Virus record (IMG/VR): IMGVR_UViG_3300040789_000010
Location: 1-25,618 of that record
DNA length: 25,618 nucleotides
Direction: 5' to 3' (one strand)
Source: a virus
Within the stretch, counting starts at the first letter, position 1. Each line of letters starts with the position of its first letter. The position numbers and the translations under genes are program-made. Under the pieces are notes generated by a model. It was not told the DNA's origin and made no database searches. It saw only the letters and a list, made by a program, of their open reading frames with translations. This document shows, piece after piece, positions 19,780-25,618 of this stretch.

Positions 19780-21063
19780 TCAGGCCGCCGACTGGCCGTT
19801 GACCAGTCGCGCCGGCTTCCAGATGACCTGCTCCGCGCGGAGCTCCGCGCGGACGTAGGTCAGGTTGCGCTGCGCGAAGTCCCGGTGCTGGTTGAACGCC
19901 AGGATCGACAGACCCTCCACGTCGAGCAGAGCGACCTGCCGGAAGTCACCCAGGATGTACTGGCCCGCAGCGAGCCGCTCCGAGGTCACCCGGGGGCGAC
20001 CCCACAGGGTGCCCGGTCCGGAACCGAACGGGCCCTGACCGTAGAACCGGTCCTGCGCGTCCTGCATCAGGTCGATCATCTCGTCGTCCTCCGGCGAGAC
20101 CATCACCGCAGTCACCGTGCCACCCGGGGTGCGGGTGACATCGGTGATGCCCTGACGGACCGACTTCACCAGAGGCATCGCGTCACCCGCTGCGGCGGTG
20201 TACTCGCGCTGCTGGACACCGGTCGTGTTCAGGATGCCCCGCGGCTCACCGTTGGTGCCGGTGCCGTTGAGCAGCTTGTCTTCGATGACCGAGTCCAGGG
20301 AGTACCCAACCTCACTGTTGAGGTAGGTCGCCAACGCCGGGGCGTCCGACAGCATCTGGTTCGTCACCACATAACCATCGGCGTAGGTGTACGGCTTGGC
20401 GTCCGCGAGCTGCGTCGCGAACTCACTGACCGGCTTCAGCGCGGCCGCGTCGTCGTCGGCGGTCGCCTCGGGCACGATCGCGGCACGGCGGGTCACCGAG
20501 GTGATCTGCACGTACTCGAACGCACCCGCGGCCTGGCCACGGGTGACCAGGTCGAGCAGCGTCAGCCGGTCACGGTCGACCGTGTTGACGGTGGGGTAGC
20601 GGGCCGGCGCCAGCCGTGCCGTGGGCGAACCGATCACGTCGGCTTTCGCGCCACCTGCCTGGCGGTCGTACCACTCACCGAGCGAGCCGACCTTGACCTT
20701 CCCGATGTCCACGATCGAGCCCTGCCCGACGCCCGTCGGGTGCTGCTTCGCGAACCCGGTGTAGGCCTTCGACCCGGTGAACCGCTCACCGAACGTGCGC
20801 GGCTCGTCGGTGTCCTTCCCGCCGTCCGGGTCGTGCCCGGTGTCGTCGGCGAAAGTGGTGGAGTCGGCGCCGGTCAGCTGAGCGATCAGCTGGGACGACT
20901 TCTCCGCTTTCTCGATCTTGTCCGTGAGGTCTTCGATCTCGGACTGCTTGGACTGCAGGTCCGCGACCTCCTCGTCGGTCAGGTCCCGCTCCTCCGAGCG
21001 GGCCTTCGCGATCACTGCCTGCGCTGCCTTCACCAAGGCAGCGCGCTGGGCCTTGAGATTCAT
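19780..21063 (-). CDS. Major capsid protein, HK97 fold, with delta domain
   Basis: The 427-residue product starts one base after the protease stop. Residues about 1-65 are a coiled-coil delta domain (LQSKQSEIEDLTDKIEKAEK), then a variable linker (to about 105); the protease normally removes this region in HK97-like phages. The HK97 signature follows: RDRLTLLDLVTRGQAAGAF, ADAKPYTYADGYVVTNQML, the spine-helix region LATYLNSEVGYSLDSVIEDK, GTNGEPRGILN, and SPEDDEMIDLMQDAQDRFYG before a C-terminal P/A-domain end with YVRAELRAEQVIWKP. The family is unambiguous. Gene order (protease, capsid) and a strong hairpin downstream fit high expression. Confidence 0.95.
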   Translation of the reverse strand: MNLKAQRAALVKAAQAVIAKARSEERDLTDEEVADLQSKQSEIEDLTDKIEKAEKSSQLIAQLTGADSTTFADDTGHDPDGGKDTDEPRTFGERFTGSKAYTGFAKQHPTGVGQGSIVDIGKVKVGSLGEWYDRQAGGAKADVIGSPTARLAPARYPTVNTVDRDRLTLLDLVTRGQAAGAFEYVQITSVTRRAAIVPEATADDDAAALKPVSEFATQLADAKPYTYADGYVVTNQMLSDAPALATYLNSEVGYSLDSVIEDKLLNGTGTNGEPRGILNTTGVQQREYTAAAGDAMPLVKSVRQGITDVTRTPGGTVTAVMVSPEDDEMIDLMQDAQDRFYGQGPFGSGPGTLWGRPRVTSERLAAGQYILGDFRQVALLDVEGLSILAFNQHRDFAQRNLTYVRAELRAEQVIWKPARLVNGQSAA

Positions 21064-21064
21064 C

Positions 21065-21892
21065 TCAGGCTCCTTCCCCGCCGAGATACTCGGCGGCGTA
21101 GATATTGAACTGCTGGGCTGCCAGGTTCACAGCGGGCAACGGCTTGGGATCACCCGACTTGGCCGGTTCCGGCTCCTCCTCGGGCAGTCCTGACGGGCTG
21201 TCCGAGTTGGCCGGTTCCGGCTCCTCGTCGGGTGTGTCCGGGCCGGTGTTGGCCTTCTCCTGGTCTGTGGTGTCAAGGGAGGACAGCAACACGCCGAGGG
21301 TGCCGTGCGCCTCACGGAGCGCGGCCTCATCCTTAGCCGACAACGTGCGTCCTGCCTTGACCTCGCGGGCGACATGCGCCGTGGCTGTCTTCACCGCGAG
21401 AAGCTCCGTCTCTTGGTTCGCGCCGATCGGGGTCGGCCCCACTTCGTACAGCCGTAGCTTGCGCAGTTCGTAGTACGATTCCGAGTCCCCCGAATCGGTC
21501 TCACGCTCGGCGTACCCGCCGGCGACGATGTCGTAGGAGAAACTGTGCTGGGTGACCCGGCGCCCCTTCAACAGTCGGTACACCTGCGCGGCGGCTGGAA
21601 CGTCGATGTCGAGTTCGGCGAGGATCTCCAACCCCTTGCCGGTCTCCTTCGCCTCCAGGACGCGGCCGATGTTCAGGAACGGGTCGTCCATCCGGTGCGA
21701 CCAGTACACCGGGATCGGGTCGCCAGAGTCCGCCCACTCCTTCAAGCTGTCCTCGAACGCCCCCGGGACGACGACGTCACCGTAGGAGTCCTTGTTGCCG
21801 AACACCGACACCAACGCCCGGTACTGGCCCTCCTGCAGACCATCCGCCTTGCCCGCAGCGTTGACCTTGCACGTGACTGTCTTGTGAAGCAT
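21065..21892 (-). CDS. HK97-type prohead protease (S78/U35) with acidic C-terminal tail
   Basis: The enzyme cuts the scaffold part of capsid protein during head maturation. ATG 21892 follows GGAGG by seven bases, giving 275 residues; 21 more upstream codons are open but unlikely. Motifs are clear: FGNKDSYGDVVVPGAF, catalytic His66 in VYWSHRMDDP, likely catalytic Ser117 in VTQHSFSYDIV, and RLYEVGPTPIGANQETELL. After the catalytic core (about 1-170) is a helical linker and an acidic Glu/Pro-rich tail (about 215-260) containing a repeated EEPEPA(N/K)S motif. This tail is longer than the minimal family and could bind the capsid. It is 19 bases after the portal gene. Confidence 0.93.
   Translation of the reverse strand: MLHKTVTCKVNAAGKADGLQEGQYRALVSVFGNKDSYGDVVVPGAFEDSLKEWADSGDPIPVYWSHRMDDPFLNIGRVLEAKETGKGLEILAELDIDVPAAAQVYRLLKGRRVTQHSFSYDIVAGGYAERETDSGDSESYYELRKLRLYEVGPTPIGANQETELLAVKTATAHVAREVKAGRTLSAKDEAALREAHGTLGVLLSSLDTTDQEKANTGPDTPDEEPEPANSDSPSGLPEEEPEPAKSGDPKPLPAVNLAAQQFNIYAAEYLGGEGA
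21159..21226 (-). repeat. 20-bp direct repeat encoding Glu/Pro motif in the protease tail
   Basis: The same 20 bases occur at 21159-21178 and 21207-21226, offset by 48 bp (16 codons). Both translate to an EEPEPA-type block of the acidic tail. It is an in-frame duplication. Confidence 0.85.
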
Positions 21893-21911
21893 CAGGAGAC
21901 CTCCTGGCCTG

Positions 21912-23861
21912 TCAGTAGTCGATGTCGATCGCGCATTTGCATCCGGCGACCTCATCAGCGTCGGACCCGGCGGCGCCAGGCCACGGCAACCCGTTCGAGA
22001 AGGCCTCGTCGAGCCCGACGGTCTGGCCGTCCAGTGCCTTGTGCTGCGGCCGCGGGTTCTGCGACGTCACCCGCCACGTCTTCGTAGCCGACCCGCCACG
22101 CTGGCGAGCGGACTCCACCACCCCGAACCCCGACGCGAACGTCACCGCAGTGGCCGCGATCTGCGGTGCCCGCTGCTGGTCCGCCGCGTCGAACACAGCC
22201 TGCACCGGGTCCTTGTCCTCGCCCGGCAGTGGATCATCTGCGTCGGGTTCGGTGTCAGTCGCGGTCACCAGCTGGTCCAGCGTGGCCATGTTGATGTCCT
22301 GAGCCGAACGGGCAGCGGACTCCCGCAGGAACGCCACAGTCCGGTCCTCGTCATAGTCGCCCGGGTCCAACCCGGCCGCCTCCAACGCGGACCGGCCCGA
22401 CACGGTCGCCGACAGCAGGTGCAACGACGTCAGGTCGTTGGTGAGCTCAAGGTCCCACCGGGTGCCGTCCCACCAATCCTGCCCAGCGCCCAGTTTCGCC
22501 CGAACCGACCGGGACTGGCGAGCGAAGAAGTCACGCATCACCTGGGTGTGCTTCGTCTCGTGCGAGTCCGGGGCGCGCGTCTTGACCGGCACCCCCGGGT
22601 CTGCCTTCGAGCCGCTCGAGTGCGACGAGGGCGACGGCGGGCGGCCCTGGCCGCCGTCCAGCGGCGACGACTGTCCACCGACCAACACATTCAGCGGGAC
22701 GATCAGCTCGTCGTCACCGTCGATCGGGGGCAGGTTCATCCGTTCCCGTGCCTCAGAGCGCAGCATGTACGGGCCACCAGTGGACTGCGTCAGTACCGCA
22801 GCCTGCTCCTGGAACGACCCCCGCAGCTTGCCCTCCACGTTCGCCTCGACGTACTGCCCGTCAGCGAGGTAATGCCTCATCCCGAGGTCGACGGCCTGCT
22901 CCCACTCGACGATGTCCGGGCCCAGCGTGTCCCGGTAGAGCATTTGCCGGAACGCGTCCATGTTCGAGTAGTTGCCCTGCCGGGCCCCCACCATCTCCGG
23001 GGGGATCTGGAAGAACGACGCCACCTCGATGTCCGACAGCCGGCGACCCTCCAGGTCCTGCACGTTCTGCGGGGACCACTGGTCCAACTGCTCGACCTTC
23101 ATGCCGTCCTCGAGCAGCCCCGTGCCGCCCTCACGGGACCCGCCGCGGCTGAACTCACGGAACCCCTGCAAGAACCGGTCCCGGGCCGTCTCTGATGCCC
23201 ACGGCTTGTCCCGCAACACCATCATCGACGCCCGCGCGCCGCGCTGCCACATGCCCCGCCGGTAGGTGACCGCCTCACGCATCTCGGTGATCAGGTCCGA
23301 CAACGTCGTCACCGGCGACGTGCCAGCCCCGCCACGCTGGGCGTACCCCACCACCAGCACGAACTGGTCGACCGACAGGCGCCGTCCGTGGCCGCGGGCG
23401 TCGAACACCGTCACCCCAGTGACCCGGTCGAAAGAGTCCACGACCGGCTTCCACCGGCGAGCGGGGATCCGGGCCAGCTGCGGGACGCCGTCCTGCCCGT
23501 CGAGGATGATCGCTGCGGCCCGGTCGTAGATCAACCGGTCCAGCACGAACCGGGACCAGAACGCGTACGGCGTGGTCGCTCCCGAACGTTCCGGGTCAGC
23601 CAGCATCCGCGCCACCGGGGAAGTGCGGTCGCGTTCCCGGCCGCCCTCAGCCATCGAGTAGCAATGCAGCGACGTCGACGCGATCAACCGGGCCTTGAAG
23701 TCCAGCACTTTGCGCACCGACGGCTGCGAGCGCCACACGTCGGTGATGTCCGCGTCGTCCCATCGGGACACCGGCACCCCAGGGTCAGCGACCACCATCC
23801 CCGGCGACGTCTCATGCCCCATCGCCTCGCCGAGCTCGACCAAAGTCTGGAACGCGGCCAC
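21912..23861 (-). CDS. Portal protein fused to a C-terminal MuF-like domain
   Basis: The 649-residue product forms the portal ring at the head vertex. Residues about 1-395 carry HK97-family portal features: PVARMLADPERSGATTPYAF, a clip/stem region with RGMWQRGARASMMVLRD, and WSPQNVQDLEGRRLSDIEVA followed by FFQIPPEMVGARQGNYSNMD. A Pro/Ser/Gly linker (about 400-440, GQGRPPSPSSHSSGS) leads to a helical region (about 440-585). The end is MuF-like: PRPQHKALDGQTVGLDEAFS, then LPWPGAAGSDADEV and GCKCAIDIDY with paired cysteines. In most phages MuF is a separate gene. GTG 23861 is preferred (two bases after the preceding stop, AGGTGAT upstream); ATG-less extension to 23906 would overlap that gene. 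Confidence 0.93.
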   Translation of the reverse strand: MAAFQTLVELGEAMGHETSPGMVVADPGVPVSRWDDADITDVWRSQPSVRKVLDFKARLIASTSLHCYSMAEGGRERDRTSPVARMLADPERSGATTPYAFWSRFVLDRLIYDRAAAIILDGQDGVPQLARIPARRWKPVVDSFDRVTGVTVFDARGHGRRLSVDQFVLVVGYAQRGGAGTSPVTTLSDLITEMREAVTYRRGMWQRGARASMMVLRDKPWASETARDRFLQGFREFSRGGSREGGTGLLEDGMKVEQLDQWSPQNVQDLEGRRLSDIEVASFFQIPPEMVGARQGNYSNMDAFRQMLYRDTLGPDIVEWEQAVDLGMRHYLADGQYVEANVEGKLRGSFQEQAAVLTQSTGGPYMLRSEARERMNLPPIDGDDELIVPLNVLVGGQSSPLDGGQGRPPSPSSHSSGSKADPGVPVKTRAPDSHETKHTQVMRDFFARQSRSVRAKLGAGQDWWDGTRWDLELTNDLTSLHLLSATVSGRSALEAAGLDPGDYDEDRTVAFLRESAARSAQDINMATLDQLVTATDTEPDADDPLPGEDKDPVQAVFDAADQQRAPQIAATAVTFASGFGVVESARQRGGSATKTWRVTSQNPRPQHKALDGQTVGLDEAFSNGLPWPGAAGSDADEVAGCKCAIDIDY

Positions 23862-23863
23862 CC

Positions 23864-24082
23864 TCAGATCACCTGCACCCAACGCACCGACGACGTCGGC
23901 ACCCACACGTTGCCGTCGGCGAGCTGCTCACGCACCTCGCCGCTGGGTAGGGCGGTCATCAACGCCGGCCGGTCGAGGACGAAGCTGTCCTTGACGGTCG
24001 CCGCGTCGACAGTTCCCTTCACCGACTCGTCGTCAGTGACCACAACGATCACGGTCCGGCCGATCAGTCTGCGTGCATCCAC
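23864..24082 (-). CDS. Small Sm-like protein between terminase and portal
   Basis: The 72-residue frame has GGAGGG seven bases before GTG 24082, so it is probably expressed. The sequence is five-strand beta-like: GRTVIVVVTDDESVKGTVD, ATVKDSFVLDRPAL, then the C-terminal WVPTSSVRWVQVI. This strand pattern with a final hydrophobic pair resembles Sm/LSM-type folds, and proteins of this size and pattern are common between terminase and portal in actinophages. The function is unknown; a packaging or head-maturation accessory is plausible. It lies 25 bases after the terminase stop. Confidence 0.72.
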   Translation of the reverse strand: MDARRLIGRTVIVVVTDDESVKGTVDAATVKDSFVLDRPALMTALPSGEVREQLADGNVWVPTSSVRWVQVI

Positions 24083-24107
24083 GGTGAACCCTCCCTGTGG
24101 TCGGTGC

Positions 24108-25618
24108 TCAGATCACCGCGAAGTCGTAGGTCTCGTAGGCCGAAGGCGGGGGTATCGCGTTGCGGTGCGCCCACAGCGCGCCCATCACCGCGACAAGCGC
24201 CGAAGCGTCCACCGGCGACGCCTTGCGGTCCACGACCTGGGCGTCGCCCAGCTGCTTCAACACGGCCGCTGCGGCAGCAACGTCGAGCACTGGTTGCGGC
24301 ATGTGCACCAGCGGAGAGTCATCCTGCGCGAGCAAGTCATACATCAGCGCGTACGCGGAGGGCACCGCAGACCCCGACCACTTGATCACTGGTATCCCAG
24401 CCCGCTCGAAGTCCTCCACCAAGTACGACGCCGGTGCGCCGCGCTCCTGCACCACCACTGCATCGAACTGAGGCAGGTCGTCACCGGTTGCGCCCGACAA
24501 GTAGGGCACCAACCAGTCCGTGCCGTACCGGCTCGCGATGATCCCGAAGTGCAACCGTGCGTCATCACGCTCACCGACCAAGGCGACGTGAGCTTTCGAC
24601 CGGTCCCACGACACGTCGACCCCGAGCACACGGCGAGCGTCAGGTCTGGTCCGAGACGCGGGGACCGTTGTCGCTTCCCACGATCCCGCCTTGAAGATGC
24701 CGTTGAGAGCGCCGTCCATCCACTGGCAAAACACCTCGGTGCGGAACTCCGGCTCGGGGTCCGTCGCAGCAGCGGCAGCGATCGCGCGTTCAGTGATGGT
24801 GCCGTGCCCCAGCGAAGGGTTGGACCACGTCCAGCCCTGCCGGTCCCACACATCGCACCCCGGCGGGGCCGACCACTCGAACAGGCCCAGGGACTCTCCC
24901 GCCATCGCCTCGAGCAGCGCCCGCGGGTCCGTCACGTCAGCACCCTGCTCAGCCGCCGCCTTGGCTTCATTCGGGGCGCCGGTGTCTGCGATCTCCTTCT
25001 CCGCGGCCTCCAACAACCGCGCCGGGTCAGACGTGGCCACCAGGCCGTCAGGGTCACCCAGCGCCTGGTGAGCCTTCAACCGCAAGTACCGCAGCACCAC
25101 CGACGTAGCGTCACCCGCGTTCGAGAAACACCACGCCTGCGCCTTCGGGCGGGCCATCAGAGTCTTCGTGATCGCTGACCACGCCCGCCAAGACTTGTGC
25201 TCCCGCAGCTCGTCCAGCAGCAGCAGGTCACCCGTCAGGCCACGGCCCTTACCCGTCGCCCTGATCTTGTACCGGCGTTTGCCCGTCAACCGGATCGCCT
25301 CAGACCCGGCGCGCTTCACCGGGCGCAACGCGAACGCCGACAACACCGGGTTCTCGTCGATCTCCTCGCGGCACCCGTCCCACACCTCGCGGGCAGTGTC
25401 CAGGTCAATCGACGTTCCCACCACGAGCTCTACCTGCAGCCCGAACATCGCGAACAACGCCAGGCACTGCGACAACCTGGTCTTGCCGTTCTGCCTGGCC
25501 ACGAGCACCACGACCGTGCGGAACCGATACGTCCCGTCCTGCAGCTTCTCCAGCCCGTGGATCAGCAACCACTTCTGCCACGGATACAGCTGCCACCGCA
25601 AGACCTTCTCGGCGAAAG
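24108..25618 (-). CDS. Terminase large subunit, N-terminus outside window
   Basis: The enzyme packages DNA into the head with an ATPase motor and a nuclease. 502 residues are visible; the frame enters from the right edge and an internal TTG at 25601 is not a credible start, since family members continue further. Visible residues 36-46 hold Walker A (VVLVARQNGKT), residues 130-136 hold Walker B (DLLLLDE), and RATGKGRGLTG precedes it. The RNase H-like nuclease domain begins near RRVLGVDVSWDRSKAHVALV, with its first catalytic Asp, and continues through VVVQERGAPASYLVEDFERA. It is the first late gene of the block seen here; a small terminase may lie further right. Confidence 0.94.
   Translation of the reverse strand, partial: FAEKVLRWQLYPWQKWLLIHGLEKLQDGTYRFRTVVVLVARQNGKTRLSQCLALFAMFGLQVELVVGTSIDLDTAREVWDGCREEIDENPVLSAFALRPVKRAGSEAIRLTGKRRYKIRATGKGRGLTGDLLLLDELREHKSWRAWSAITKTLMARPKAQAWCFSNAGDATSVVLRYLRLKAHQALGDPDGLVATSDPARLLEAAEKEIADTGAPNEAKAAAEQGADVTDPRALLEAMAGESLGLFEWSAPPGCDVWDRQGWTWSNPSLGHGTITERAIAAAAATDPEPEFRTEVFCQWMDGALNGIFKAGSWEATTVPASRTRPDARRVLGVDVSWDRSKAHVALVGERDDARLHFGIIASRYGTDWLVPYLSGATGDDLPQFDAVVVQERGAPASYLVEDFERAGIPVIKWSGSAVPSAYALMYDLLAQDDSPLVHMPQPVLDVAAAAAVLKQLGDAQVVDRKASPVDASALVAVMGALWAHRNAIPPPSAYETYDFAVI

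Noticed and set aside
19693-21108. 471-codon plus-strand open frame
   Set aside because: Antisense to the major capsid gene; composition is typical of reverse-strand GC shadow.
23388-25178. 596-codon plus-strand open frame
   Set aside because: Antisense to portal and terminase, no start signal and no family resemblance.

Overview
The window is part of a temperate, siphovirus-like phage genome (free phage or prophage) of a high-GC actinobacterium. Supporting this are the very high GC and the frequent GTG and TTG starts. The module order terminase, portal, protease, capsid, connectors, tail tube, frameshifted chaperone, tape measure, minor tail, lysis is typical of long-tailed phages of Actinomycetota. 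The host genus cannot be fixed from the sequence.

The late genes fill about 3.0-25.6 kb on the minus strand, so they read right to left. In transcription order they are: terminase large subunit (its 5' end lies beyond the right edge), a small Sm-like protein, a portal with a C-terminal MuF-like domain, an HK97-type prohead protease, the major capsid protein, a 79-residue basic protein, four small head-tail connector or terminator proteins, the major tail protein, a 55-residue protein, the tail assembly chaperone pair with a -1 frameshift site, a 1110-residue tape measure protein with a peptidase-like domain, a distal-tail protein, further minor tail proteins, a large tail fibre and a carbohydrate-binding tail protein. 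Then come two membrane proteins, an endolysin, a holin and a 50-residue membrane protein not previously separated from its surroundings. Most junctions are ATGA or GTGA overlaps, so translation is probably coupled. Strong hairpins sit just after the two most highly expressed structural genes, capsid and tail tube.

A perfect 15-bp hairpin at 2801-2834 separates the late block from a convergent plus-strand block. Between that hairpin and the lysis genes is an unusual tRNA-Leu(CAG)-like element that lacks a normal D-arm, and upstream of it a 10-codon ORF with a perfect Shine-Dalgarno. The plus-strand block holds a short tyrosine integrase, a Thr/Glu-rich lipoprotein candidate, a terminator, and then a consensus promoter whose -10 box lies inside a perfect palindrome. 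That promoter drives a two-gene operon of unknown function whose second product ends in a helix-turn-helix. At the far left an XRE-type repressor or Cro-like gene is divergent from the integrase and runs out of the window; it appears to be leaderless.

Integrase, XRE regulator and palindrome-controlled operon form the lysogeny/regulatory part; the rest builds the virion and lyses the cell. No CRISPR array, insertion sequence or rRNA was seen, and no intergenic stretch exceeds 300 bases. The least explained parts are the palindrome-regulated two-gene operon and the tRNA-like/mini-ORF segment at 2846-3009.
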